DNA of 45,690 bases, from positions 1 to 45,690 of the forward strand of contig JAUVAU010000014.1 of the NCBI GenBank assembly GCA_030591565.1, written 5' to 3'. Below are positions 1 through 8,410 of this stretch, piece by piece (position 1 is the stretch's first letter; every line of letters begins with the position of its first letter). This DNA comes from Deltaproteobacteria bacterium (GTDB taxonomy: Bacteria > Desulfobacterota > Deferrisomatia > Deferrisomatales > BM512). The notes under the pieces were generated by a model that saw only the letters and a list, made by a program, of their open reading frames with translations, ran no database searches and was not told the DNA's origin. The position numbers were made by a program, and so were the translations under genes.

Positions 1-232
1 CGATGGCCATGCCGAGGACGAAGGTCATCAGCCAGGAGCCAGGCCCCGGCATCATGGCGTAGTGTTCCTTCCCCGCGATATAGTCCGGTGCGAGGGGCTC
101 AAGGATTCCCTTCAAGGTGGTGACGAAGCCGCTCGACGAAGTGGGTGGCCCGAAGGTGGCAAAGATGAAGAGGATCACCCCCGAGAGGGCGATGGCAGCG
201 GGCAACCAGTCCCAGTATTTTTCGTTATTCAT
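1..232 (-). CDS. Membrane protein, N-terminal part only (possible YeeE/YedE-type sulfur transporter)
   Basis: The gene runs off the left edge; only the first 77 residues are present. It starts MNNEKYWDWLPAAIALSGV. A hydrophobic segment spans about residues 9-28, and a second begins at about residue 66 at the window edge, so this is an integral inner-membrane protein. The ATG lies 3 bases after the stop of the upstream two-domain rhodanese gene, so the two are almost certainly co-transcribed. YeeE/YedE thiosulfate and sulfur transporters often sit beside rhodaneses, and the N-terminus is compatible with that family. That assignment is an inference from context and a short stretch of sequence; another polytopic membrane protein is possible. 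Confidence 0.5.
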   Translation of the reverse strand, partial: MNNEKYWDWLPAAIALSGVILFIFATFGPPTSSSGFVTTLKGILEPLAPDYIAGKEHYAMMPGPGSWLMTFVLGMAI

Positions 233-235
233 CGC

Positions 236-1306
236 TCAACCTCCGCAGGAGACGTAGCCACCCTTGGTGGCCCCGCCCTTTTCGCCGGTCTTTTGGGTGC
301 CGGACTGCGCCTTGCGGATGTCGGTGGGCAGACCCGCGCCGGAGAGTTTTCGCTCCTCAATCTCCACGGGGAAGAAGCGGTCGAAGCTCCCCCACTCGTA
401 CCAGGAGGATTCGTAGAGCTTGATGTTCGTGAAGCCCATGAGGCGTAGGATGAAGTAGGTGTAGGAGGCGCGCCTCCCCGAGTGGCAAAAAAGGATGATG
501 GTGGTGGACGGGTCGATCCCCCTGTAGAGCTCCAAGAGCCCGGCGTAGTCCTTCACCTCCTTGGACTCTTTGTCGGTCCAGTTGAGCTTGTACTCGATAT
601 TGACCGCCGTGGGGATGTGGCCCAGCTTGAGGCCGCCGCCGCCGTAGGCCTTGTTACCCTTCTCGCCCATGTACTCCTCCGGGGAGCGCACGTCGAGGAT
701 TACATAATGGGGGTCACCGAGGCGGCTGTGAATGAACTCTCCGTCGGCGTGTATGGCGACGTTGAGCTCGTCGGCGGGGGCCTGGTAGAGAACCGGCTCC
801 GGTGTGACGGGAGTGTCGGTAACCTCGCCGCCCGCATCGGCCCAGCCGTCTATCCCCCTGTCCAGGAGCTTGATCTTCTTGTGCCCGAGGGATTCCAGCA
901 CCCAGAAGACATAGGAGGAGGTGGCCCCTCCGTCACGCTTCACCGAGTCGTAGAGGATGACGGTGTCCTCCCTGGAGATGCCGTGGGCGCCGAGAATCTC
1001 CTGGGCCGGCACGGCCCCCGCGAACTGGCTCCCCACCGCTTCGACGGGGTTGTCGATCCTGAAGAGGCTAAGCGGCATGCGCACCGCGCCGGGGATGACC
1101 CTGCCGTCGAAATACTTATCCCGTCTGACATCCACTACCACAGTGTCGGGGTCGCCTATGTGGGCCTTTAGCCACTGGCCGGAGACCAGGAAGTTCCCGG
1201 GATAGCTGGACCTCCCCTGACCGGTGGCGGCGGTGAAAGACCAAAAGGTTGCGATGAGGAGGAGCGCTGCGATGGTGCCGAATCTCGAACTGCCTGGTGT
1301 TGACAT
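236..1306 (-). CDS. Secreted two-domain rhodanese (thiosulfate sulfurtransferase) ending in Cys-Gly-Gly
   Basis: A 356-residue tandem rhodanese. The ATG at 1306 is preferred over one 14 codons upstream because it has a GGGAGAG ribosome site and opens directly into a signal peptide (hydrophobic about residues 10-28). Domain 1 (about 35-165) has Asp120 in the active-loop position, so it should be catalytically dead. Domain 2 (about 190-315) carries the active-site loop CHSGRRAS, with Cys274 as the persulfide-carrying cysteine. This inactive-plus-active layout is classical for thiosulfate:cyanide sulfurtransferases, which move sulfane sulfur to an acceptor. The protein should be periplasmic. It ends in a Gly/Lys-rich tail with a terminal Cys-Gly-Gly, which is unusual. 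The next gene, 3 bases away, encodes a membrane protein, suggesting a sulfur-handling pair. Confidence 0.88.
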   Translation of the reverse strand: MSTPGSSRFGTIAALLLIATFWSFTAATGQGRSSYPGNFLVSGQWLKAHIGDPDTVVVDVRRDKYFDGRVIPGAVRMPLSLFRIDNPVEAVGSQFAGAVPAQEILGAHGISREDTVILYDSVKRDGGATSSYVFWVLESLGHKKIKLLDRGIDGWADAGGEVTDTPVTPEPVLYQAPADELNVAIHADGEFIHSRLGDPHYVILDVRSPEEYMGEKGNKAYGGGGLKLGHIPTAVNIEYKLNWTDKESKEVKDYAGLLELYRGIDPSTTIILFCHSGRRASYTYFILRLMGFTNIKLYESSWYEWGSFDRFFPVEIEERKLSGAGLPTDIRKAQSGTQKTGEKGGATKGGYVSCGG

Positions 1307-1659
1307 TTCAATCTCTCCCTTGTCTGGTTTTATGGGCCACGAAGACAATCTGTCCCTGAAAACTTTATCTCAATATATTGATGTGTAAAGCGGATAAAAT
1401 GTTTCAAAAAAAATTACTTATCCAGTTATTAATTGTCTACACTCGACTTCACATTGATGGCACTGGCCCCATTTTATGTGCTGCACACCATGCTTTTGGC
1501 GCGTCAGATAGTGTTGTTCTGCAATCGCCTAACTCCGCCCAATACCCAACGTCAAGTTGTGATTATCCAAAACCGGTCCTTTTTAAAAGCCGACTGTCCG
1601 GGCACTTCGCAACCAGCCACCCGAGAGTGTCAGGCTACATCCTTCCTTTTGCAGCCCTA
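1307..1659. other. Intergenic region without a recognisable gene
   Basis: About 350 bases between the start of the rhodanese gene and the stop of panE, both on the minus strand. It is visibly more AT-rich than its surroundings near 1360-1450, as expected for the promoter region of the rhodanese operon, but no convincing -35/-10 pair was found. Open frames on the plus strand have no ribosome site and read like random translation. No tRNA, terminator hairpin or repeat copy was seen. Confidence 0.5.
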
Positions 1660-2565
1660 CTACTTCGCGTCAATGCAGGAAACCAGCCCGTAGAGGGTGT
1701 CGTTGATCGGGGTGGCTATCCCGGCTTCTCGTCCGTAGCGCATCACCACGCCGTTTAGCGCCTCATACTCCAGCCGCCTGCCCTTCTCCGCATCCTGCAA
1801 CATGCTGGTTCTGATGTCCCGGTAGGCGTCGTTCTCCGTGAGCACACGCTCGGGATAATCTTCGGGCAGGTCGATCCCCCTGGCTTGCGCCACCATCACC
1901 GCCTCCCCGATCGCCCCCTTCACCACTTGGGCGCAGGCGGGTTGGTCCAGTATCTGGCCCACCGTGGAGAGGGTGAGCGCCGAGATCGTGTTGAAGGAGA
2001 GGTTCCAGCAGAGTTTTTGCCACTGCTCCAGCGCGATGTAGGGGGTGGAGACGACGGGGATATTCGCCTCCTCAAAGAGCTGATGAAGCCCGGCCAGCCT
2101 TATGGTCATGCGGCCGTCAAGCTCGCCGATAATCACCCTGCCCGCAGCCGAATGGATCACCTCGCCGGGCCTGTCTATTCTGGCGCCCACGTAGCAGAGT
2201 CCGCCGACTACCTTATTCATCCCCACCACTTCGCAGAGCTTCTCCTCATTGTCCACGCCGTTTTGCAGGGAGATGACAGTGGTACCCTCCCCCACCATCG
2301 ACTCCATACTTTTGGCGACTTCCACGGTGTCATAGGATTTGACGCAGAAAAGGATCAGGTCGCACTCGCCGACATCGGCAGGGGTCGGGACCATCTTCAC
2401 GAAGAGGTGGAAGTCGCCGTCGATGCTCCGCACCTTCAGCCCGTCATGTTTTACCCGCGCATAGTGTTCCCCGCGGGCGACCATCACCACGTCGTTTCCG
2501 GAACGAGCCAGCTTGCCCCCGAAGTAGGAGCCCACCGCCCCCGCACCCATAATACCTATCCTCAT
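1660..2565 (-). CDS. panE: 2-dehydropantoate 2-reductase (ketopantoate reductase)
   Basis: A 301-residue enzyme that reduces ketopantoate to pantoate with NADPH in cytosolic pantothenate/CoA synthesis. The N-terminus has the Rossmann motif GAGAVGSYFGGKLA (residues 7-20), and the ApbA/PanE fold follows over the full family length. The segment with WQKLCWNLSFN (about 183-193) carries the conserved catalytic lysine, and the C-terminal helical domain holds the SMLQDAEKGRRLEYEAL signature (about 255-271) with the substrate-binding Ser and Glu. The start has a GGAG ribosome site. It begins 11 bases after the nucleotidyltransferase gene, so rnhA, the nucleotidyltransferase and panE probably form one operon without an obvious pathway link. 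Other ApbA-family reductases share this fold, but the motif set favours PanE. Confidence 0.88.
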   Translation of the reverse strand: MRIGIMGAGAVGSYFGGKLARSGNDVVMVARGEHYARVKHDGLKVRSIDGDFHLFVKMVPTPADVGECDLILFCVKSYDTVEVAKSMESMVGEGTTVISLQNGVDNEEKLCEVVGMNKVVGGLCYVGARIDRPGEVIHSAAGRVIIGELDGRMTIRLAGLHQLFEEANIPVVSTPYIALEQWQKLCWNLSFNTISALTLSTVGQILDQPACAQVVKGAIGEAVMVAQARGIDLPEDYPERVLTENDAYRDIRTSMLQDAEKGRRLEYEALNGVVMRYGREAGIATPINDTLYGLVSCIDAK

Positions 2566-2576
2566 GAATACTCCAC

Positions 2577-3572
2577 TTAGCTTTCTATAATGATCTCACC
2601 ATACCCGGTGACAATAGCCTTCTCGCAATTTTCCTCCACCTCAACACCATCCCATACGACGCAGTCGCGGATGGTAACATTCTCCCGCAACCTGACTCCC
2701 CTGCCCACCACAGCGTAGGGACCGACAATAGAACCCATACCCCCCGAAACGTCCTCACCCAAAAAGCTGGGAGGAAGGATTCTACCCCCACCGTCCAGCT
2801 CTTCCTCTTCACCCACGAACCGTCCCACTGCCCCGGCGGGGATATCGCCCGAAGCCAACAAGGCGCGGTGGGCGGCGAGGTAGCTCTCCGGCGTCCCCAG
2901 ATCACTCCAGAACCCCTCGCACTGGTAGCCCCAAAGCGGTTTACCATCGCCGAATGCGGGCAAATGAACGCCGGAATTTATGCAGCGGTTACCCGGCCCC
3001 AGCGCTTCTATCTCTTTGAGGACTTCACTCTCCAGCAGATGAACGCCGGTGAACTGGTATTGCGTCCCCGTCGGTTCTCCCCGGATGTTTGAATTCAAAA
3101 AACCGACCACCCGGCCCTCGGTGTCCACCGCTATCGGCCCTTTTTCACCCCGAGGCAGGGGAGCAACACTCAGCGTCGCCCTCGCACCGCGTTGGGCATG
3201 AAAACGGGCCATCGCAGCGAAATCAATAGTCCTGTGGGTGTCGGCGTTGACCAGCCAGAAGGGACCTCCTCCCAACCGCTCCAACCAGGGGTAGAGCGCC
3301 CCGGCGGTCCCAAGTATTACAGGCTCATGGCTCCAGATAACCTTCAACCCTTCGGGGAGGTGGGGGGCTACCGCCTCGCGCAGCTTCTCGGGCAGGTGGT
3401 GGAGGTTTACTATCGCTTCGCTCATCCCACCCTCTTTTAGTTGGATCAGGGTATGGATGAGCATGGGGAGACCGAAAAAAGGCCATGCCGGCTTGGGGAG
3501 GTGGTCGGTCAGGGGCTTCAACCTCGTGCCGAACCCCGCCGCCAGGACGAACGCCTTATCGGGCAACCTCAA
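2577..3572 (-). CDS. Sugar-phosphate nucleotidyltransferase (NDP-sugar pyrophosphorylase family)
   Basis: The N-terminal half is a nucleotidyltransferase with the signature LAAGFGTRLKPLTDHLPKP, which binds NTP and sugar-1-phosphate, and a metal-site Asp in WLVNADTH. The C-terminal third (GPYAVVGRGVRL and following) looks like left-handed beta-helix hexapeptide repeats. The family makes activated sugars (GDP-mannose, UDP-GlcNAc or relatives) in the cytosol, often for lipopolysaccharide or cell wall. The substrate cannot be read from sequence; MurU-like or mannose-1-phosphate guanylyltransferase activity is possible. I place the start at a TTG (3572) that overlaps the rnhA stop as TTGA, with GGAAGG seven bases upstream. 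An ATG five codons earlier (3587) is the alternative. Confidence 0.82.
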   Translation of the reverse strand: MRLPDKAFVLAAGFGTRLKPLTDHLPKPAWPFFGLPMLIHTLIQLKEGGMSEAIVNLHHLPEKLREAVAPHLPEGLKVIWSHEPVILGTAGALYPWLERLGGGPFWLVNADTHRTIDFAAMARFHAQRGARATLSVAPLPRGEKGPIAVDTEGRVVGFLNSNIRGEPTGTQYQFTGVHLLESEVLKEIEALGPGNRCINSGVHLPAFGDGKPLWGYQCEGFWSDLGTPESYLAAHRALLASGDIPAGAVGRFVGEEEELDGGGRILPPSFLGEDVSGGMGSIVGPYAVVGRGVRLRENVTIRDCVVWDGVEVEENCEKAIVTGYGEIIIES

Positions 3573-4276
3573 ACCATATCCTTCCATGAGGCGATAGCCG
3601 CGATGTGCTCACCCTTGGAAGTCACCTTCTTGCAGCGCGAGTTTTTGACGCCCTTTATCCGCGCCTCACATTCGGACCACACAGAATGCTCCCTTATGTC
3701 GCCGTTGACGATGGAGAGGTAGAGCGGCTTTTCATACTTCTCGCCCTTGCTGCCGGTGGCGACTTTGCGAGCTTTGGATTTTTTTGCCGCTTTCACCGTG
3801 GAGCTGCGGTCTATCCAGGAGCCGTCACCCTTCTTCAGCTCCGGCGTCTCGCCCTGGGCGAACCCCTGTGCAATATCGTCGCACCGCTCGTTTTCCGGGT
3901 GCCCCGCGTGGCCCTTCACGTGCTCCCAGTTTATTTTCAATTTGCCCAGAAGAGTGTCGATCTCCAGCCAGAGGTCGAGGTTCAGCACTTCTTTACCATC
4001 GGACTTTTTCCACCCCTTCTTGCGCCACCCCCATATCCACTTGGTCGCACCGTCCACGAGATACTTGGAATCGCTCACCACTCGCACGGTGTCGGGAGGG
4101 TTCACCTGCTTCAACCCCTCAATGGCCGCCAGCATCTCCATGCGATTATTGGTGGTATCGGGCGCGTGCCCCCCCAGCTCTTCAAAGTGGCCTTCGCGCA
4201 CTATTATCGTCCCCCAGCCACCCGGGCCGGGGTTCCCTGAACAACCGCCATCGGTATAAATAATGACCTTAGCCAC
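3569..4276 (-). CDS. rnhA: Ribonuclease HI with a C-terminal extension
   Basis: RNase HI cleaves RNA in RNA:DNA hybrids. Residues 1-145 are a canonical type 1 domain starting MAKVIIYTDGGCSGNPGPGG. The four metal-binding acids are visible as Asp9, Glu47, Asp69 and Asp133, with the KGHAGHPENERCDD block around the catalytic histidine. A normal enzyme ends near residue 150; this one continues to 235 with a basic linker (about 160-180) and a module at about 184-234 containing aromatic, Trp-Ser-Glu-Cys and Lys-Ser-type positions. That module recalls the viroplasmin/hybrid-binding fold usually found at the N-terminus of eukaryotic-type RNases H. The GTG at 4276 is chosen because of AGGT five bases upstream; an ATG at 4303 lacks a ribosome site. 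It is divergent from the TPR gene. Confidence 0.85.
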   Translation of the reverse strand: MAKVIIYTDGGCSGNPGPGGWGTIIVREGHFEELGGHAPDTTNNRMEMLAAIEGLKQVNPPDTVRVVSDSKYLVDGATKWIWGWRKKGWKKSDGKEVLNLDLWLEIDTLLGKLKINWEHVKGHAGHPENERCDDIAQGFAQGETPELKKGDGSWIDRSSTVKAAKKSKARKVATGSKGEKYEKPLYLSIVNGDIREHSVWSECEARIKGVKNSRCKKVTSKGEHIAAIASWKDMV

Positions 4277-4364
4277 AATTACCTGCTTTCCATGGATTGA
4301 CACCCGCCCGCGCAGGCCGTTAGGCTCTACCCCCCATCACAACAACTTGAGAGGAACCGCTGAC

Positions 4365-5645
4365 ATGGTTTTCGGATTATTCAAAAAGGGTACGAAAGAC
4401 CGCGCCGTTGAGAAAGCAAAAAAGCTCATGACCCAGGGAAGAGCCGCCGAGGCGATGACCTGGTTTGAGGAGGCGCTTGAAGATGACCCCGCCAACGAGG
4501 AAGCAAAAGCAGGGATGGCCGTGTGCCGCCGCAACCTCGTGGAGTGGAACATAGAGGAAGCACGGGCGCTTACGGGCCATGACCCGGAGCGGGCAGCCGA
4601 GCACACCCAGCTGGCCGTGGAGATCGCCGGGGACGACCAGGAGCTGGCCAAGCTGGCGCGGCGCGAGAACAAAAAGTTGGGGGGGGGAGCAAAACCCGCA
4701 CCCCGGCCCTCACCCCCCAAACGGATGTTCGAGCCCTCCTGCGGCGGCTGCGCCTCCACCTCCTGCGCCCCGGAGGACGAAGAGTGGGCAGAGAGCGACG
4801 CCGACGAGCTTTTTGAACTCTACATGGAGGGGATGGACGAGGAGGAGCGTCAATGCTTCGCGGGGCTGGGCCGGACCTTCAAGGAGGGTTACGTGGCCCT
4901 TCAACAGGGGGAGCTTGAGTTTGCCGAGACCCTCCTTAAAAAGGCGGAGAAGGAAGAGGAGCCGGTGGCGGCCACCGCCTATGCTCTGGGGCTGGTCACC
5001 TCACTCACCGGGAAGCTGAAGCGGGCTGAAAAGCACTTCAGGACAGCGCTTGAGCGCAACCCTGATCTGGTTGGTGCGAAGATTCACCTCGCTGCTACGC
5101 TGAAAGAAGACAAGAGGGCCGGCGAGGCCGTGGCGCTGCTGAAGGAAAGGCTTGAAACCGCCCCTGAAGACCGGAGCGCGAGGTTGATGCTCGCCTCCAT
5201 CCTGCTGGAGATGTCGGAACCGGAAAAGGCGCTTGAGGTAATCGACCCCCTTACCGGAGAGGTTGCCAGGACCGAGCCATCCATCGCAGCCCTTTGGGGC
5301 CATATACTCAGGGAGGCCTCGGACATTGATGGCGCCATCAGCGCCTACCAGATGGCTACCATGCGCAAGCCCGACATGATGGAGGCGCTGATACCGCTGG
5401 GGGTTCTTTTGATTTCAAAGGGGGGCAAGGATGCCGAGAGCGCGGTGAAGTTGTTCAAGCACTGTTACCGCACCGACCCGGAGCGGGGCTGGTATCACCT
5501 TCTCAACATCGCCAACGCCTATGAAGCGTGGGGCAAACACGAGCAGGCAGTGGAGATGGTGGACAACTCCCGAAACGAGCTGCCCGACGATCCCAAGGCG
5601 CTGGCGGTTTTCGAGCAGGTTGCCGCCGCGATATATAAGGACTAG
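4365..5645 (+). CDS. TPR-repeat protein with a cysteine cluster
   Basis: A 426-residue, acidic, mostly helical protein of unknown function. The ATG at 4365 has GAGAGGAA upstream and gives MVFGLFKKGTKDRA; an in-frame ATG at 4263 would run back through the divergent rnhA promoter. TPR-like helical pairs occupy about residues 14-95 and 190-420, with typical alternation of small and aromatic residues. Between them is a proline-rich linker and the segment SCGGCASTSC (Cys126, Cys129, Cys134), which could bind a metal or form a disulfide. There is no signal peptide or membrane segment, so it is probably a cytosolic scaffold. Its tail converges on a small rhodanese gene, with a repeat remnant in between. 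Confidence 0.8.
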   Translation: MVFGLFKKGTKDRAVEKAKKLMTQGRAAEAMTWFEEALEDDPANEEAKAGMAVCRRNLVEWNIEEARALTGHDPERAAEHTQLAVEIAGDDQELAKLARRENKKLGGGAKPAPRPSPPKRMFEPSCGGCASTSCAPEDEEWAESDADELFELYMEGMDEEERQCFAGLGRTFKEGYVALQQGELEFAETLLKKAEKEEEPVAATAYALGLVTSLTGKLKRAEKHFRTALERNPDLVGAKIHLAATLKEDKRAGEAVALLKERLETAPEDRSARLMLASILLEMSEPEKALEVIDPLTGEVARTEPSIAALWGHILREASDIDGAISAYQMATMRKPDMMEALIPLGVLLISKGGKDAESAVKLFKHCYRTDPERGWYHLLNIANAYEAWGKHEQAVEMVDNSRNELPDDPKALAVFEQVAAAIYKD

Positions 5646-5650
5646 GAGAA

Positions 5651-5693
5651 TTGTTGAAAAACCCCGGATATCATCCGATTGACGTTGTCAGGG
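5651..5693 (-). repeat. 43-bp remnant of the interspersed repeat family (copy E)
   Basis: Read on the minus strand, these 43 bases match 33994-34036, the right end of repeat copy C, at 42 of 43 positions (counted by eye). It sits exactly between the convergent ends of the TPR gene and the rhodanese gene. Only the right end is present. It may be a truncated insertion or an independent terminal fragment. Confidence 0.8.
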
Positions 5694-5697
5694 ACGG

Positions 5698-6093
5698 TTA
5701 GCGCTCCAAGGGCAGTCCCCTTCTGGACCAATCCATCACGCCGCCGGTGTAGTTCTTGACCCAGGGGTAACCCTGTTTGGAGAGCCAGTTTGTCACCGCG
5801 CCGCTCCTCGCCCCCGTGGCGCACACGACCACGATCTTCCTCTCCCTGGCGATCCGGTGCAGGTTGTTCGGCACCTGATTCATCGGGACCAGGATGGAAC
5901 CGGGCAGATGCCCGCGCTGGTATTCACGGGGGGTTCTCACGTCGAGAAGAAGGAGCTTGTCCGGCTCGCTTTTTTGAAGCTGCCGTATCTCCTCGGCGCT
6001 AATGGCACCGGGGGCGCTATGGGCGTCGCCGGCAAATGTAGCGGGCACCACCAGCGCTGCACACAAAGTCAACACCGCTATAAAATTCCTCAT
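5698..6093 (-). CDS. Secreted single-domain rhodanese
   Basis: A 131-residue protein: signal peptide (about 1-25, MRNFIAVLTLCAALVVPATF) followed by one rhodanese domain. The active loop is CATGARSG with Cys91, so it should carry persulfide sulfur in the periplasm. The DVRTPREYQRGHLPGS block (51-66) is the standard family motif. The ATG at 6093 is chosen for its GGGAGAG ribosome site and immediate signal peptide; 29 upstream codons in frame look non-coding. It is divergent from thiG. Single-domain rhodaneses supply sulfur for varied purposes, so the acceptor is not predictable, and I see no direct evidence linking it to thiamine synthesis. Confidence 0.87.
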   Translation of the reverse strand: MRNFIAVLTLCAALVVPATFAGDAHSAPGAISAEEIRQLQKSEPDKLLLLDVRTPREYQRGHLPGSILVPMNQVPNNLHRIARERKIVVVCATGARSGAVTNWLSKQGYPWVKNYTGGVMDWSRRGLPLER

Positions 6094-6269
6094 CAGGTTC
6101 TCTCCCAAAAAGTTGCCAATGTATTCTTGACCATATTGATTGAGATTCATTTGGAGCGGAAAAGTTACTAACCTTTTCAAGGTCGATCCGGGGTATACTG
6201 TTCAATTGTATATAAAGCAAAAGCGGGTCGTAAAAAAAGCAAAATAGATGCATCTTACAAAGGCGCAAG

Positions 6270-7064
6270 ATGAAGCAGAATAACACCACCAAGGGCGACT
6301 CCCTGATTATAGGTTCCAGAAAATTCACCTCCAGATTAATGGTGGGCACGGGCAAGTTTTCCAGCTCCCAAACGATGGCCGACGCCATCGCCGCTTCGGG
6401 GGCCGAGATAGTCACGGTGGCGCTGAGGAGGGTCGATCTGACCAACCCCGACCACGACATCCTGAGCGCGATAGACCCGGAAAAATACCTGATACTGCCC
6501 AACACCTCGGGAGCGCGTGACGCTGATGAGGCGGTGCGGCTGGCGCGGCTGGCAAAGGCGTCGGGCATGGAGCCCTGGATAAAGCTGGAGGTCACCCCCG
6601 ACCCCAGGTATCTGCTCCCCGACCCGGTGGAGACGCTGATCGCCGCCGAGATTCTCGTGAAGGAAGGGTTTACGGTATTGCCCTACATCAACGCCGATCC
6701 CATCCTCGCCAAGCGGCTTGAAGAGATCGGGACCGCCACGGTCATGCCCCTGGGCTCGCCCATCGGCACCAACCGGGGCATCATCACCCGCGCCGCCATC
6801 GAGATCATCATCGAGCAGGCCAACATCCCCGTGGTTGTGGACGCCGGGCTGGGCGCTCCCTCCCACGCTGCCGAGGCGATGGAGCTGGGCGCCGACGCCG
6901 TGCTGGTCAACACCGCCATGGCGGTGGCCGACGATCCCGTGATGATGGCCCGCGCCTTCGCCAAGGGAGTAGAAGCGGGCCGCGAGGCATATGTAGCCGG
7001 GCTGGCGTCCTCTTCCCGTGTCGCCTCCGCTTCAAGCCCTCTTACAGGATTCCTGCGTGACTGA
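6270..7064 (+). CDS. thiG: Thiazole synthase
   Basis: ThiG condenses 1-deoxy-D-xylulose 5-phosphate, dehydroglycine and ThiS thiocarboxylate into the thiazole phosphate of thiamine, in the cytosol. The 264 residues cover the whole TIM barrel. The Schiff-base lysine is Lys105 in [18 protein letters not shown], and the phosphate loop is visible in [20 protein letters not shown]. It is the first gene of thiG-thiH-thiS-ubiE: thiH overlaps its stop. The ribosome site AAGG is modest. The 175-base gap to the divergent rhodanese gene shows no recognisable TPP riboswitch (no THI-box CTGAGA/ACCTGA elements). Confidence 0.95.
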   Translation: MKQNNTTKGDSLIIGSRKFTSRLMVGTGKFSSSQTMADAIAASGAEIVTVALRRVDLTNPDHDILSAIDPEKYLILPNTSGARDADEAVRLARLAKASGMEPWIKLEVTPDPRYLLPDPVETLIAAEILVKEGFTVLPYINADPILAKRLEEIGTATVMPLGSPIGTNRGIITRAAIEIIIEQANIPVVVDAGLGAPSHAAEAMELGADAVLVNTAMAVADDPVMMARAFAKGVEAGREAYVAGLASSSRVASASSPLTGFLRD

Positions 7065-8211
7065 TATGGGCTTCTCTCACCTGCTTGAACGGGCACCCCT
7101 GACCCAATATTTGGAACGCGTAAACAGGACTGGAGCGCAAGGGGTGCGCGACGCGCTGGCCTCGCCCAGGGTGGAGTTCGATGATTTCCTCTCGCTCATC
7201 TCGCCCGAGTCCATCAACCATCTCGAAGAGCTGGCAGCACGCGCCCAACGGCTCACCCGCGAGCGGTTTGGCAGGGTCGTGACCCTCTACGCGCCTCTCT
7301 ACGTCTCCAACCACTGTTCCAACAGCTGCGTCTACTGCGGCTTCAACGTGGAGAACCGCATACAACGACGGACGCTTGACCAGCGCGAGATAGAGGCGGA
7401 AGCCCGCTCGCTCTGGGAGCAGGGCTTTCGACACCTCCTGCTGGTGAGCGGAGAGAGCCGCAAAGAAGTGCCGGTCGAGATGCTGGCCCAGACGGCAAAA
7501 AATCTCCACAGCCTCTTCCCCTCGCTCTCGGTGGAGGTTTACCCCCTGGACGTAGATGGGTATAAGAGCCTTGTGGATGTGGGCGTGGAAGGGCTGACGA
7601 TCTACCAGGAGACCTATGACCCGGTCATATACGCAAAGGTTCATCCCGGCGGCCCCAAGTCGGACTACCAGCGCAGGCTCAGAGCGCCGGAACAGGGCGG
7701 AGAAGCGGGGTTCAGGCGTATCGGCATAGGAGCGCTGCTGGGACTGACCGACTGGCGCTATGAGGCCGTCTGTCTCGCCCTGCACGCCATGTGGCTGCAA
7801 AAGACTTTTTGGCGTACCCATATCTCCATCTCCGTGCCAAGGCTGCGCGAGGCGGCAGGCGGCTTTGCCCCGGCCCATCCTGTAAGTGACCGTGAGCTGG
7901 TGCAGATGATATGTGCGCTACGCTTGCTGCTGCCCGACGCCGGGGTGGTCCTCTCCACCCGCGAGAGCGCGACCTTCCGCGACGGGCTGGCTCCCATAGC
8001 CGTGACGATGATGAGCGCCGGTTCCTGCACCGAACCCGGTGGCTACACGGAGCCGGGGAGCGCAGAGGAGCAGTTCTCCATCGAGGACTCCCGCACCCCC
8101 GCCGAGGTGGCGCTCATGCTTGAGCGGTTGGGGCTTGAGCCGGTGTGGAAGGATTGGGATGTGGGGTATCTGCAAGACGATGGGCGTGACGGTGGGGAGG
8201 TTCAGGGTTGA
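7057..8211 (+). CDS. thiH: 2-iminoacetate synthase (tyrosine lyase)
   Basis: A radical-SAM enzyme that cleaves tyrosine to dehydroglycine (2-iminoacetate) and p-cresol, feeding ThiG. The iron-sulfur motif is CSNSCVYCG (CxxxCxxC) with YVSNH before it; the YQETYDP and [15 protein letters not shown] blocks are family hallmarks. The length (about 384 residues) is normal. I choose a GTG at 7057, overlapping the thiG stop by 8 bases with AGGA eight bases upstream; ATG at 7066 is the alternative. Use of ThiH rather than the oxygen-requiring oxidase ThiO fits an anaerobic or facultative lifestyle. The stop overlaps the next start as TTGA. Confidence 0.94.
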   Translation: MTDMGFSHLLERAPLTQYLERVNRTGAQGVRDALASPRVEFDDFLSLISPESINHLEELAARAQRLTRERFGRVVTLYAPLYVSNHCSNSCVYCGFNVENRIQRRTLDQREIEAEARSLWEQGFRHLLLVSGESRKEVPVEMLAQTAKNLHSLFPSLSVEVYPLDVDGYKSLVDVGVEGLTIYQETYDPVIYAKVHPGGPKSDYQRRLRAPEQGGEAGFRRIGIGALLGLTDWRYEAVCLALHAMWLQKTFWRTHISISVPRLREAAGGFAPAHPVSDRELVQMICALRLLLPDAGVVLSTRESATFRDGLAPIAVTMMSAGSCTEPGGYTEPGSAEEQFSIEDSRTPAEVALMLERLGLEPVWKDWDVGYLQDDGRDGGEVQG

Positions 8212-8408
8212 AAGTCAGAGTCAACAATATCGAAAAAGATGTCGCAGGGGTTGAGAATGTGACCGGGCTCCTGGCCGCGCTGGGGGTCGATCCCACCAAA
8301 GTCGTCGTCGAGCTGAATGGCGAGATAGTGCCTCGCGACGGTCATGACTCGGCTGCGGTCTCCCAGGGCGACAAGGTCGAAATAGTCCAATTCGTCGGAG
8401 GCGGTTAA
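8208..8408 (+). CDS. thiS: Sulfur carrier protein ThiS
   Basis: A 66-residue ubiquitin-fold carrier whose C-terminal glycine is converted to a thiocarboxylate that donates sulfur to thiazole formation. It ends in the required Gly-Gly tail (VEIVQFVGGG), and the size and the VELNGEIVPRD block are typical. The start is TTG, overlapping the thiH stop by four bases (TTGA), with GGGGAGG seven bases upstream. No thiF adenylyltransferase is present in the window, so activation must be encoded elsewhere. Confidence 0.92.
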   Translation: MKVRVNNIEKDVAGVENVTGLLAALGVDPTKVVVELNGEIVPRDGHDSAAVSQGDKVEIVQFVGGG

Positions 8409-8410
8409 CA

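Noticed and set aside
1378-1758. A 126-codon open frame on the plus strand in the gap before panE
   Set aside because: It overlaps the true panE 3' end, has no ribosome site, and its translation has no recognisable family or sensible composition.
4263-4364. An upstream extension of the TPR gene (34 codons)
   Set aside because: It runs through the divergent rnhA start region; the ATG at 4365 has a clear ribosome site.
6094-6269. Possible TPP riboswitch before thiG
   Set aside because: The gap has no THI-box sequence elements and is too short after allowing for the divergent rhodanese promoter.
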